From: Megascapheus bottae | Taxonomy: Eukaryota; Chordata; Mammalia; Rodentia; Geomyidae | Assembly: GCA_024803745.1 (NCBI GenBank) | Contig: JANJXV010000024.1 | Coordinates: forward strand, 11,795,427-11,859,426 | Direction: 5' to 3' | Length of the DNA: 64,000 bases | Part shown: positions 20,404 through 31,362 of the stretch, piece by piece | Position numbering within the stretch: position 1 is the stretch's first letter | Layout of the letters: every line of letters begins with the position of its first letter | Notes under the pieces: model-generated | The model's database searches: none | What the model was told of the DNA's origin: nothing | The model's input: the letters and a program-made list of their open reading frames with translations, nothing else | Position numbers and translations under genes: made by a program

Positions 20404-20616
20404 TTTTTGTTGTTGTTTGTTTGTTTGTTTTGCCAGTCCTGGGCCTTGAGCTCAGGGTCTGAGTACTGTCCTTGTTCTTTCTCAAGGCTAGAACTCTACC
20501 ACATGAGGCACAGCACCACTTTTGGCTTATTTCTATGCACGTGGTACCTAGGAATTGAACGCAGGTCTTCATGCATGCTAGGCAAGCACTCTACCACTAG
20601 GCCAAACTCCCAGCCG
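20404..20616 (-). mobile_element. IDL-Geo SINE with 14-bp target-site duplication
   Basis: A (TTTG)n-rich tail precedes gccagtcctgggccttgag. The duplication ggggataggttttt is at 20390-20403 and 20617-20630. Confidence 0.93.
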
Positions 20617-20630
20617 GGGGATAGGTTTTT

Positions 20631-21290
20631 ATGAGATTACTGGGGTTCTGCTGATTGGTAGGGTATGTCTGTGGAGATATTGTTGATTTGTCATCTTTTC
20701 TTGGAGCAAGTTTCAAAGTAAATATGTTCAGGAACACCTTTCCATCTTGGCTTTTACTTCCTCATTCCTCTGGCCCATTTCATGTCGGGTCTCCATAATC
20801 TACTCAGTATTTTCCATGTCTTCTAAGACGATTGAATTGACTACTGGAATAAAACTGTGGAAACCCAATCAAGAGGACTAAGAGGCACTGGAGGGCCACA
20901 CCATAGGGGAAGACAAACAAAACCCTGTTGTGTCATCATTTGTAACTTTATGGCCACTGGCACCAAGACTCTCACAGGGCACAAATAACTCTTCTACTGG
21001 GCAGAAATTATGCCATTGTGATGCGAGGTTATGGCCCCAGCGGAGCCAGGATTTTTTTTTATTACTGAGAAAGATTTCTTGCTCAGGCCTTTACTGATCT
21101 GCTAAGGGGTGCCAGGTGAATGAGTCCTCCGTGCTCCTTTCCTTCAGCTGTCCTTTAGTCCTTCTGAGAGCTAGCCACACCATTCTAGCTTGAATTCCTA
21201 CTGCTTCTGGGCCATTGTTGCTTCTGGGTAAGCCACACATCTGTGACTACCTCCACTGACCCCCCCCTGGATGAAGGAGGATGAGGGGGA
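20631..21290. other. Unclassified DNA hosting the two IDL-Geo insertions
   Basis: With the SINEs removed, 20084-20830 reads as one continuous sequence. It contains no repeat family that I can name; an old LTR or L1 segment is possible. Confidence 0.35.
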
Positions 21291-22504
21291 AAAAGACTTC
21301 TAGAATGTGGGAAGGGGCCTTGGAGACCCAGCAAGCCAGAAGATGTGGCCGACTTCCACTCAAGATCTCCAGGCTTTGCAAGCATCCTCAGGGTCCTTCC
21401 TGCTGGGGCGGCAACGGCAGCGGTCAGAGTGCCCACGAGGGGGCGCGCGAGCTCAATGTCTGATGCACAGGAGGCCGGGGAGGCGGCCCTGCCTTGGGCA
21501 CCGTGGGGGGACCAGGGTTGGCTTACTCCCCGCCCAGCCCCCTCTGGTCCCCAGCAAACCACTAGCCCAGGAGTGGGATTTACCTCGAATGCCTATCACT
21601 TAGCAGGTGACACAGCGGAGTCGTACTAACAGCCCACGAGCACAGCCCTCTCAGCCTGTGGAAACAAGTGCACATGCAAAGAAGCCCACGGGAGACGCCT
21701 GGGATCTGCTGGAAGATGAACAGAGCTGCGGGGCAGTGGGTGGGCATGGACAGCAGCTAGGGAGCAGCCAGCCCTCTGCCCTGGTCACAGGTAGGAGGGG
21801 CCGGCTGTCACAGCATTTCCTACTCTGGACCAGTTTCCTGAGAATGTTTCTAAGTAGGGGACGTTCAGCTGAGGCCCAGAAGGAAGGTGATCCAGGGGAC
21901 ACCCGGGGGGACCTTCTCAGGAGCAGGCAGCTCCCCGGGGATTTCAGGATTCAACACTCCACCCACCACCAAGGATTCTCGCTCCTCCAGGGGGCTGGTC
22001 TACAAGGGGCTTTCATTGTTGCCTGGGGAGTTTGCCATGCTTCAGCCATGAAGGAGAGTCATGCAGAACTCCCCTCTTCTGTGTGATTTCAACTGTCTAG
22101 CAAACGTTTCACCAACTCCATGATGTGGCTACAAGAATTCCTGACGTTTGTTTTTCTCTCTGCGTTATATTGACTTTCTTTCCACCTAGACAGCTACCTA
22201 GCTTTATTACTTCTTCCCAGTTTCTGCCCAGTGACCACCAACCCTGCAGTCCTTGCCCGCTTATCCTGCTTTATTCTGTCCACCTCAGTTATCCCACCTG
22301 CTATATGGGTGTGTTCATTGTTATTCTTCCAGGGTAACATCCACACTGCACAAGGAAGAGGGCACATAACTAATGAAAAATCTGTGTCTAGCTGTAATCC
22401 CAGGTTTGTAGAGGTGGAAATGGGGAAGATTGTGGATATAGACCAGACAGGGCACAAAAAGTTAGCAAGCAGGGGTGGGAGATACAACATAAAAGACACA
22501 CAAA
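21291..22504. other. GC-rich single-copy stretch
   Basis: From about 21300 to 21930 the GC content is clearly above its surroundings. Overlapping frames (plus 21307-21603 and 21607-22086, minus 21185-21562) have no recognised domain. It contains scattered CpG but no array dense enough to call an island. Decayed exon, regulatory DNA or chance composition are all possible. Confidence 0.35.
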
Positions 22505-22690
22505 AGGCAAAGCTGAGTGTGGTGTTGCATAGCTATAATCCCAGCTGCCCAGGAGGCAGAAGCAGGATCCTTGCTAGATGGCAGCCTGGACCAAAGTGTG
22601 AGACCTTACCTGAAAAAGAACTAACACAGAAGAATTCCAGCATAGCAAGTGAAAGGCCCTGAGTTACGCCCTAGTTTTTTTTTTTTTTTT
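22505..22690 (+). repeat. Old 7SL/B1-like SINE with Geo- or ID-like end
   Basis: Head gctataatcccagctgccc and B1-like ggcagcctggaccaaagtg. The end is aggccctgagttacgccc followed by a T run instead of an A tail. Confidence 0.55.
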
Positions 22691-23255
22691 TAAATCTACT
22701 TGTGGGGAGGGGTTGCCTAGGAGCTTCCTAGAGACAAAGATAAACATAGAATACTCCCTCCCTTAACCACTGAAACCTCCCGCTGAAAAGGATAAGGAAT
22801 TCTAATGCTAACAAGCAATCATATCTATCTTCACATGCAATCCCTATTGATGACATTAGTTTTATAAAAGGAATTTGGGAAATATTTTAAAAATATGCAT
22901 GTTTAAGGCCTCAAATTGATGATGAAAGAATGGCCTTGATAAAAAAAAAAAAAGAGAACATGACATTTAAGTGGGGAGAAATGAGTCTAAGAAGTAGATC
23001 TCTTGTAAATGAAGACTAATTAGCCATTGAGAAATTTTTAGTGATATTGGAAATGTTAAAAAGAAAAGTAAGAGCCTAGAATGAAGTATAGAGATATGAA
23101 GAAATGAAAATAAAGACTAATTAAGGACATGTGAGTGATTGAAAGAACCTCTAGTGTATGAAAATTGTAATCTCAAAAGAAGAAAGAGAAGAAATAATAT
23201 TTGGAGTACTAAAGCTGATAATTTCCAGGGTTACAGAGGACACAATTTTATTTAT

Positions 23256-23453
23256 TTATTTGCCATCCTACCCCTGGGCCTGGGCGTTGTCCCTGAGCTC
23301 TTCAGCTCAAGGCTACCACCCTACCCATTTTCTAGAGGTTAATTGGAAATAAGAGTCTCAGGTCCTTTTGTGCCTGGGCTGGCTTTGAACCTTATCCTCA
23401 GATCTCAGTCTCCTGAGTAGCTAGAATTACAGTTGTGAACCATTGAGCCTGGC
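23256..23453 (-). repeat. 7SL-Geo SINE
   Basis: Antisense Geo without its usual first part, linker ggttaattggaaataagagt, and head gagtagctagaattacag. Confidence 0.8.
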
Positions 23454-23540
23454 CACTTCTACCTTTTTCTGTGTATGTGGTACTGAGGAATCGAACCCAG
23501 GGCTTGGTGCATGCTAGGCAAGTCCATACTCCTAGCCTGG
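23454..23540 (-). repeat. IDL monomer fragment
   Basis: Left monomer of IDL-Geo only (ggtactgaggaatcgaaccc, gcatgctaggcaag), directly joined to the preceding SINE. Confidence 0.7.
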
Positions 23541-24119
23541 GTACACATTCTTTTATTACAAGGGTCCTGAAGGGGCCATGCAAGGTAAGTAAAAGTAAAT
23601 CCTAGGCATGCTTTACTGAAACTGCAGGACATGAAGGATAGCTAGACAACCAGTAAAGCTACAGAGAGAAAAGATAAACAACGCTTTAAGGTATGTCTAT
23701 TAGACTGTCAGCCCACTTCCCTTAAGTAACAATATCTGTTAGAGGACAATGGAGCAATACCGTGAAAGCCCCAAGTATTCATGCAGCTAAATTATCATTC
23801 AGGAATAAAGGCAAAATAGATATTTTCAGACACTCAAGACTCAGAGAATTTACCTCCCACAGATGTTCATTACAAGGAAAAGAATTCAGCAAGAGGAGAA
23901 ATGGACGCGGAAGCAGTGGGATGTGCTAAACAATGGTGAGAACCGACACATTGATAAAACCTTAGTACATTTAATTAGCTTCCAACTTTAGAAAGTTTTA
24001 GTGATATTAAAAAAAGAAACTCTAAAAATATAATTACAAATATTGAAAGGGATAGTGTTTGGTAATTAAAATAAACCAGTAAACGTATTTGGAAGGAGAT
24101 AAAAATACCTTTTTTTCCC

Positions 24120-24350
24120 CTGGGTGCTGGTAGCACCAGGCTGCTCAGCACCAGGCTGAGATATAAAGATTGTGATTCAAAACAAGTCAGAGCAGGAAAG
24201 TCTGTGAGAGTCTTATCTCCTACGAACCAGCAAAAAGTGAGAAGTGAAGCTGTGGCTCAAGTGGTAGAATGCCAACCTTGAGTAAGATAGTTAAGAGATA
24301 GCGCCCAGAGTCTGAGTTCAAGACTCTTCATTGGCACACACAAAAAAAGA
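24120..24350 (+). repeat. 7SL-Geo SINE, head rearranged
   Basis: The 7SL head has lost its start and carries a repeated agcaccaggctg. The linker gtcttatctcctacgaacc and Geo part are normal. Confidence 0.8.
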
Positions 24351-24359
24351 AATATTATT

Positions 24360-24539
24360 TTTTGACAATGCTAGAATAATCTATACATCAGCACGCATAG
24401 TAAGAATGTAAAAGCAATTCTTGAAAAGGAAAAACATACGATCCTTATATTTTAAATGAAAAGCAAAAAGCTATAAACATAAAGGACAAAATAAAGTGGT
24501 AGAAATAAAATCAAGTGAAAAAAATGCAGCAGTGGAGCT
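24360..24539. other. A-rich DNA leading into an L1 tail
   Basis: Probably the upstream part of the L1 3' UTR that ends at 24722. It was not recognised independently. Confidence 0.35.
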
Positions 24540-24722
24540 CATTAGACCTGAAAGAAAGTTGACTGTACACCTCCTGGGTGGAGATGAGAGGGAGAGACAG
24601 GAACAGAGTGAGGAAATGAAAGACACTTTATGAAAGGAAATGAACTCATTACTGGACCATGTAATTGTAATTCCTCTGTATATCACATCTATAATAATGA
24701 TTAAATTAATTTAAAAATAAAC
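24540..24722 (+). repeat. L1 3' UTR end
   Basis: Shares gtaattgtaattcctctg followed by tatatcacatctataataatg with the L1 ends at 63610-63650 and (reversed) 8505-8545, ending in an A/T-rich tail. Confidence 0.65.
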
Positions 24723-24737
24723 GGAATGAAATCCAAT

Positions 24738-24830
24738 AGGCTGGAGCATATGGTTCAAGTGATAGAGCATTTGCTTAGTACACTCAGGGCCCTGGGTTCA
24801 ATTCCAGCTACTGCCAAAAACAAACAAAAC
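24738..24830 (+). repeat. ID-type SINE monomer
   Basis: tRNA-Ala-like aggctggagcatatggttc and gggttcaattccagc. An A-rich tail follows (caaaaacaaacaaaac). Confidence 0.7.
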
Positions 24831-24981
24831 CCCCTAAATTAAAACAAAGACATGTTATCAGTGTTAACTGATTGAATCAACTAGACTGATAGACTTTTCT
24901 AAAAGAAAATAAATCTGCCTCTATATTGCTTGTAAACTGACTAAACCAAGATATAAAATAAGATTAAAATTAAAGACATGG

Positions 24982-25176
24982 GGCCGGGAGTTTGGCCTAG
25001 TGGTAAAGTGCTTGCCTAGCATGCATGAAGACCTGGGGTTCGATTCCTTGGTACCACATATATAGAAAAAAGCTGGAAGTAGTGCTGAGGCTCAAGGGGT
25101 AGAGCTCTAGCCTTGAGAAAGTCCAAGGACAGTGTGCAGGCCCTGAGCGCAAGCCCAGGCCTGGCACACACACACA
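24982..25176 (+). mobile_element. IDL-Geo SINE with 17-bp target-site duplication
   Basis: Well-preserved dimer with a (CA)n tail. The perfect duplication taaaattaaagacatgg is at 24965-24981 and 25177-25193. Host DNA is A-rich, possibly old L1. Confidence 0.95.
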
Positions 25177-25333
25177 TAAAATTAAAGACATGGAAAAGAT
25201 ATAATATGATAACTAAAGTTAGTTGATAAGCACAACTCCTATCATAGCAGATTTGAATATACTCATACTAGTAGGAATAAACAGGGGCCTTACATAATAA
25301 AGAAAGAAACAGTCCAGAAAGATTTGAAGCATG

Positions 25334-25530
25334 GGCCAGGAGTTTGGCCTAATGGTAGAGTGCTTGCCTTGCATGCAGGACAATCGGGGTTCAATTCCTT
25401 AGTACCACGTATATAGAAAAAGCCAAAAGTAGTGCTGTGGTTCAAGTGGTAGAGCCCTAGCCTTTAGAAAACCCAAGGACAGTGCTCAGGCCCTGAGCTC
25501 AAGCCCAGGACTGGCCAAAACAAAACAAAA
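25334..25530 (+). mobile_element. IDL-Geo SINE
   Basis: Starts gggccaggagtttggcc and ends in an A-rich tail (ccaaaacaaaacaaaaaac). It interrupts A-rich host sequence that continues on both sides. Confidence 0.9.
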
Positions 25531-25599
25531 AACCTGATAGAATTACAAGGAGAAATGGATAAAGCTGTAGACATACTGGGAGTGTTTTAACACATCTCT

Positions 25600-25985
25600 A
25601 TAGAAACAGATTGTGATATTACAATATATATACATTTTGCTCAGAGTTCTTAGCTTATAAATTCCTTCCTCAAGGCAGGCCACTGAAATTCAAATGGTCC
25701 TCAGACTCCTATCAGAAAGGTCTTACCCCATGCCCTGGACAGAGGAAAACTGTATAGAATGCCAAGCGAATCTGAGCAGTAAGACCTTGCTGGGTTTTCC
25801 TGCGTATATAACAGTCATGTACATACAATGAAGTCTCCATGAAATCCCAAACAAACAGCAACTAGGTTTGCTGTGCTGCTGAGCTAAGCACGTGGAGTAC
25901 TAAGGAGGACATGTTACTCTTCATAGTAAACCAGGAAATTTGTCTTGCTAAATTCTGTGAGTCCCTCAAGCAGATTAATCTAACC
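25600..25985. repeat. Possible LTR-like ancient repeat
   Basis: A block containing attccttcctcaaggcaggc, then caatgaagtctccatgaaat, resembles old mammalian LTR text, but I cannot name the family. Sequence 25986-26310 after it is unclassified. Confidence 0.25.
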
Positions 25986-26599
25986 AAGTAGGTGACTATT
26001 CAGAAACACAAGTAAATGATGGCAAAACAACCCAGCACTTGTGACTGACATGTGAAGCTTGCTTGGGTAGATGGGGGAGAGCGGGCCTTGACGACTGACT
26101 TCCCACCTGATGGGATCTGGCAGCATCTCAAAGAAGCTGTTGTCACAAGTGATTGTGTTTCCAGGACACTCAGCCAGTGTCTGCCACAGAATTGCTGGCT
26201 TGGTATGTGGGGGAAATCCTGCATCCAGCTATTCAGAAGTGATTTGTGCTATGACAATCTAGGGGGAGAAAGTGCGTTTCACTCGATTTTTAGTCCTTCA
26301 CTCTCAGACTGAATGATCAAATAAGCAGATTAACAAGGAAATTCAGTAGATAAAGTTGGAAGTTTATATCTTTATAACTACATATTTACTAGACACTAGC
26401 ATTACAGATTTAGAAATTCAATAGAATATATTTAGAAGTGTACATTTATTAGTATATGTTTAGAAGTTTATATTTAGAACAGAAAACGTGTTATTTTTAA
26501 ATTTATTTAAATGAATCTCAAACTATTCTACAGATATTCTGCCATTTTTTTCTGACCAAAAAACAAACAAGCCAACACCATTTTCATATTTGAAACATT

Positions 26600-27165
26600 T
26601 TTAAATAATTTATGATTTGAAGAGGAAATCAACTAGAAAACATAAAGTATTTATCATTAAATAAGAATGATAGGACAGCAGATCAAAATTTATGGATACA
26701 TTTAAAGTGGTCATTAAGAATAAAGTTATAGTTATAAATAAACAAGAAACATCAATAATAATGGATCATAGTTGAGTTAAGTGAGAGAGAGAGAGAGAAA
26801 AAACCCCAACAATTAAAAAACAATGGGTCAGGCAGCAGTGAGTGGCTCATGCTTGTAATCCTAGCTACTCAAAAGGCTGAGATTTCAGGATTGCAGATTG
26901 CAGCTAGTATAAGCAATAAAGTCCATGAGACTCACATCTCCAGTTAACCCCCAAACAGCTGGAAATGGTGCTGTGATTCAAGTGGTAGAGAATCAGCCTT
27001 GATCAAAAAGGCTAAGGGACAGTACTCAAGCCCTGAGTTAAAAACAAACAGACAATGGAAGGAAATAATAAGCACGAAAGTTAAAACTAATGAAATATCA
27101 ACAAACAATAGAAAAGAATCAACAAAATTAAAAAAATGATTGAGAAAAAAAATGGCCCAAATTAA
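26600..27165 (+). repeat. Old L1 ORF2 fragment, plus strand
   Basis: The ORF2-like order caaaatttatggatacattt, gaaggaaataataagcacg, aactaatgaaatatcaac and gaatcaacaaaattaaaaaa is split by a 7SL-Geo SINE at 26825-27045. Confidence 0.5.
26825..27045 (+). mobile_element. 7SL-Geo SINE in old L1
   Basis: Head ggctcatgcttgtaatcc, linker gagactcacatctccag, Geo ctgtgattcaagtggtagag. It inserted between two halves of the L1 ORF2 segment. Confidence 0.85.
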
Positions 27166-27167
27166 GC

Positions 27168-27262
27168 CAGACATGGTGATTCAAGTCTGCAGTCTCAGAA
27201 AGAATGCAAGTTCCAGGCCAGCCTGGGCTACATGATGAGACTCTTTCTCAAAAAAGAAAGCG
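27168..27262 (+). repeat. B1-like SINE
   Basis: agccagacatggtgattcaa, ttccaggccagcctggg and ctacatgatgagactctttc: the 7SL-derived monomer without a Geo part, with an A-rich end. Confidence 0.7.
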
Positions 27263-28645
27263 TAGATTAGTAATAAAAAGTGATGTTAGTGCTGTGGATA
27301 TACATTCATGAGATTAGCCAAGCACACAAGCCAAAACAAACAATGCCATTTCCCAGACCTCCTTTCAACTGATTCATACAAATCTGTTCTGCCAATGGGA
27401 TGAAAACAGAAATTGTGTAAAAGTCCTTCTCCCTTTCTCTCTCCTGCTTCCCAGAGCCCACATTTGTTCTCTGAAATTAGAGCTGGCATTTGGATCCTGA
27501 GCTCTGAGCCTCATATTCAAGATAGAGAAGAAAGGGAGGGAGGGAAGGAGAGAGCCCATGGCCCTGAGATTTTACAAGCTTCCATCCTAGCTTTGGATTG
27601 CTGAGAAAGAAATAATCTTACTTGTTTCGACTTCACTTTTGTGATATTTTCTGTCATTTTCAGTCAAAGACAAACCTGTGTGATAAAACCAATCGGGGGA
27701 ATCTAGAAAAAAAAAACTATGACAAAGCACAGGATGGGCTTGGAAACCATTCCTACAAAAATCAGAACCAAGACAAAACTCCTACTTCCACATCTGCACA
27801 GCATGACACCAGAGAGCCAGTGGCAAACTACAAAAAGAAAGGAAAGATGGTGTTGGAGTTCAAAAAACCAACCAAACAAAATGCTGCAAATACAAATGCA
27901 ATGTGAAAAATTTAGGTACCCAGTAAAAACAATGGATTACACATTGAAATGTCTCTCTTTTTTGTCTCCTGCTATGCCACTCCAACTATAATAAAGGGAT
28001 TTAAAAAAGACATAAATCTCCAAGGACAAGCAAAGCGGAGCTTAACATTGACATCACTTTAGAAGCTGGGGAGCAGGTGTACAATGCTACCTTAGCAGGC
28101 GGGGCCCGGGACTCCAATTCCAGCCCTCACCCACAGGCTCTGCTCATCTATCTACCCACGGCATCCCCAGGGGGTTCGGGAGCAGCGGACCTCCCTGCTT
28201 CCGCGAGGGATGCGAAGGCACAGGTGCAGAGGGCAGTAGGCTGAAAGCTGGCCAGAACCTTTTCCTACTCTGCATTGCTGAGCCCACTCCAGCAGAAATC
28301 TGGGGAATATTCTTCTGGGCTGAGAAAACAGAATGTGAGCATGTGAAGACACGGTCTGGAAAGAGGGACTTGAGGCTATTTGTGCTGTTTGGAAGCTGAA
28401 ACCGCCAAGCCTGTTTCCCTAGGAAGTTCCCAAGAAGAAGGTGCGGCCACAGCATCCACACATCAAGCTATCCCAAGGACTCACTGGCTCGCCCCTCCCC
28501 AGCCGGAAGGGTTCAGAGCTTTCAGAGAGCTTTGCAGTTTCTCCTTCTTCTCCCTTTGAGTCAACTGAGGACGAACAGTATCTGAAGAAAGCCTCTACAC
28601 ATTTAAAGGATATTAAGTTGAATTAACACAGCGTTTTAAAGTAAG
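27263..28645. other. Unclassified DNA, possibly an old MER/LTR piece at its start
   Basis: Part of 27340-27620 (for example ctgccaatgggatgaaaac and gagaaagaaataatcttac) resembles a decayed mammalian repeat that I cannot name. It includes a GA-rich patch near 27525-27555. Opposed frames at 27622-27991 and 28144-28461 have no recognised domain. Confidence 0.3.
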
Positions 28646-28649
28646 ATAG

Positions 28650-28760
28650 GAGATAAGTATGGTGGTACACACCTATAATTCCAGTATTTGAGAGACTGAG
28701 GTAGGATGATCATGAGTTCAAGGATAACCTGCTCTACACAGTAAAAATAAAACAAGACCA
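28650..28760 (+). repeat. B1-like SINE
   Basis: ggtggtacacacctataat, gagagactgaggtaggatg and gagttcaaggataacctgc. A-rich tail follows. Confidence 0.7.
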
Positions 28761-29204
28761 AAAACACAAAAAAAGGAAGGAGAAGGGGCCAAGACAGGGT
28801 AATTAAGGACAAAATAAATTATATACACATATGACATGTCCTAATGAAAACCATAAAAGTGTACTCCCCAAAAGCAAGCAGGCCAGGAGAAACAGATGAC
28901 AAAAGCAGAATGCTTAAAAGAAACAGAGCTATTGTATATACCATTTAAGACCAAAGGAAAGCTTTATATCCAGGAGTTGGGAACAGGATACAGTTGTTTC
29001 TTTCCAAGATGCTGACTGGGCACAATGCTGGCACCTCCAGAAATCACTCCCATAAGAACTACTTGGGGAAAAGCACTACTGGGACTGGCAAAACAAAATA
29101 AAACAAACCCCCGAAACCCAACTAGTTGCAAGAGCTCAGCAAAACAGGGATCAGCCATCTTTGAATTTCCTCCTCCCTATTCTTCATAATCTCCCAGGGC
29201 CCAC
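28761..29204. other. Unclassified A-rich DNA
   Basis: No recognised repeat. Contains ggactggcaaaac, a Geo-like scrap near 29082, too short to call. Confidence 0.35.
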
Positions 29205-29432
29205 AGTTTTAAGTGTGTGTGTGGGGGGGGTATTGGAGCCTTGAACAACTTCAGGGCCTCATGTTTAGCACTGTACCCCTTGAATCACCTCCTCAACCCT
29301 TCTTCTTTTAGTTTGTTTTTCAGACAGGGTCTCACAATTTTGCCAGGGCTGTACTAGGACAGCAATCCTCCTATTATAATCTTCCATAATAATACCTTGT
29401 ATTTATAGGTGTTGCCACCACACCTGGCAAGT
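29205..29432 (-). repeat. Old ID+B1-like composite SINE
   Basis: GT/G-rich start, antisense ID-like region (ccccttgaatcacctcctc), then B1 antisense (cagacagggtctcac and gccaccacacctggc). Same plan as the copy at 18566-18780. Confidence 0.65.
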
Positions 29433-29876
29433 GGTAATCCGAAAGCATCACCTCCTCATGTTACTTTTCCCTGGGAAGACAGATGGGAGTGTGGCGCTGT
29501 TCTGTGGGTAGGCTTGAAGTTTTCTTATCTCTGCTTTACATTGTCTCTGTTCCAGAGCTAATTGGGACCAGTAAGCACAGAAGGCTGGCCTTGCTCATTG
29601 GCTAACAGGGTGACCAGGGTACCCAGGAACTTCAAAAGAAAAACAACATATTGGATTTCAGATTCCATCAGAAGCATACATACCAGAACAGATGGACCAC
29701 ATTTTCTAATTAGCCTCATAAACATAGAATAATAAAGGAAGATATTAGCAATATAAAACAAAATAAGAAACCATGAAAAAACAACCAAGCAGAAATACTC
29801 ATTAGCTTTGAATAATGTCACAAGGGAAATGCGATATTAGAAATGGAAAAATATAATCACTAAAATAAAGAAAAAT
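29433..29876. other. Unclassified DNA
   Basis: The 87-codon minus-strand frame at 29558-29821 is hydrophobic, but its plus strand is A-rich repeat-like DNA and it has no recognised homology. Confidence 0.35.
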
Positions 29877-29965
29877 AGGGCTAGGGGCTTAGCTCAGTGA
29901 TACAGCACTTTCCTAAAATGCATGAAGCCCTAGGTTTAATCTCCAGTACAATAAAAATTAAATTT
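29877..29965 (+). repeat. ID-type SINE monomer
   Basis: ggctaggggcttagctcag, atgcatgaagccctaggttt and an A-rich tail: close to the classical rodent ID form. Confidence 0.8.
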
Positions 29966-30439
29966 AAAAAATAGGATAATTACAAGTTGCGGGGTAAATT
30001 GGAAGCTTAGATGAGGAAACCCTAAAGAACAAAAAAGGAAAGGACAGAGAAATAAACAATAGAAAAGGAAAGCCAAGAGCTATGGAAATTATTAAACCAA
30101 GCCTGCATTCAAGGGAGAAGGAATAGGCCCTACTTTTTGAGAAGTTTTAATAGATTTATGGACTCTAGAAAGGGGTTTTTCTTATGTATCCTTCTTGAGA
30201 TCACTGAAGATTGATAATTTGCCCCAATTTTAGAAAATTATTTCTTCAGTTCTCTATTTTCTCCTCTAGGGACTCTTTTTAGACATATACTAGATTATCT
30301 CATAGCTCTCAGCTTTTTGCATTTTTCTATGTCCCAATTTATATTAAATTATTAGCATTCATTATATCTATTTTCTAGTTTACTAGTTCTCTCTTCCACC
30401 AAGTCTTCAGCTAGGTCCAATATACTATCCACTACATCC
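29966..30439. other. Unclassified AT-rich DNA
   Basis: A-rich plus strand to about 30120, then T-rich text to 30440. Old L1 remnants are likely but were not matched. Confidence 0.3.
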
Positions 30440-30530
30440 AAATGGAGAGTGAATTCAAGACCTTGTGCTTGTTAAGTAGATACTTTGCCACTTGATCTGT
30501 GCCTCCAACTTCATTTTTGACTTGGTTCTT

Positions 30531-30575
30531 GTGTGTGTGTGTGTGTGTGCGCGCGCGCGCGCGTGTGTGTGTGCA
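30531..30575 (+). repeat. (GT)n(GC)n(GT)n tract
   Basis: Alternating purine-pyrimidine, with gcgcgcgcgcgcg between two GT arrays. It lies at the tail of the SINE that starts at 30576. Confidence 0.97.
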
Positions 30576-30735
30576 GGTCCTAGAGCTTGAACTCAGGGCA
30601 TGGGTGCTGTCCCTGAACAATTCTACCCAAGGCTACTACTTGAAGCACATCTCCACTTCTGGCTTTTGGTAGTTAACTGAAGAGAAGAGTCTCATGAACT
30701 TTCTTGGATTACAGGCCTGAGCCACTGGCACTCAA
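30576..30735 (-). repeat. 7SL-Geo SINE, shortened head
   Basis: Antisense Geo (agagcttgaactcagggc), linker (gagaagagtctcatgaac) and a short head (ttggattacaggcctgagcc). Confidence 0.75.
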
Positions 30736-31162
30736 GTTGCCTTGGTTATTTTCAAGTAAAATCTCCCTTTATGCCAAGGCTTACCTGTGCTTCCTCTTGT
30801 CACTGGAAATAGCAGGCATGTGCCACCATGCCCAGGTACTTGTTGAGACAGAGTTTCTTGTACTTCTTTTTGCCTGGGCTGGTCTTGAACTGTAATTCCT
30901 ATGTCTCTATGTCCCAAGTAGCTGTAATCACAGACATGAGGCACTGCTCCCAATCAGTGAAGAATAAAAAAGATTCCAATTTTCACCTCTAAAACCTATA
31001 TATATTCTCTATATATTTATCAATGTCAATGCTCAATTTTAATAGTTTTTTTATTAATATCCATTTTTTGAAATTCAATCTTTCTTTTTTAATCATAGGG
31101 AAATGTTTCAATAAGCTTTATTTAGAAACTAATAGACCAAGAAGTCTAAACAGTTAGTATCA

Positions 31163-31351
31163 GGCCAGGATTGTGGCCTAGTGGTAGAGTGCTTGTCTAG
31201 CATGCAGGAAGACCCCGGTTCAATTCCTCGGTACCACATGCATAGAAAAAGCTGGAAATGGTTCTGAGGCTCAAGTGGTAGAGCTCTAGCCTTGAGGAAG
31301 CCCAAGGACAGTGCTCAGGCCCTGAGCTCAAGCCCAGGACCAGCAAAAAAA
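31163..31351 (+). mobile_element. IDL-Geo SINE with target-site duplication
   Basis: Starts ggccaggattgtggcctag. Little diverged. The duplication agttagtatca is at 31152-31162 and 31352-31362. Confidence 0.93.
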
Positions 31352-31362
31352 AGTTAGTATCA

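Larger units (their letters stand above)
22945..24115 (+). repeat. Ancient L1M/HAL1-like fragment, plus strand
   Basis: The sequence has the ORF1-region pattern agaagaaataatatttggag, then ttagactgtcagcccac, caggaataaaggcaaaatag, atattttcagacactcaag and gagaatttacctcccacag. SINE pieces at 23256-23540 split it. It encodes no intact ORF1. Confidence 0.6.
30440..30960 (-). repeat. Composite SINE cluster (ID, 7SL-Geo, B1-like)
   Basis: An ID-like end (30445-30515) and a GT/GC tract precede an antisense 7SL-Geo core at 30576-30735. Then come two B1-like antisense stretches (gcaggcatgtgccaccatg, gggctggtcttgaactg). This looks like a nested group rather than one element. Confidence 0.6.

Noticed and set aside
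21607..22086. 159-codon plus frame as a gene
   Set aside because: No recognisable domain, no intron signals, and opposing frames in the same GC-rich DNA.
24982..25080. tRNA gene (tRNA-Ala-like A and B boxes)
   Set aside because: It is the left monomer of an IDL-Geo SINE with TSDs and a tail, repeated about 20 times in the window; not a functional tRNA.
30531..30620. His/Thr-repeat protein frame on minus
   Set aside because: Translation of the GT/GC tract and the adjoining SINE.
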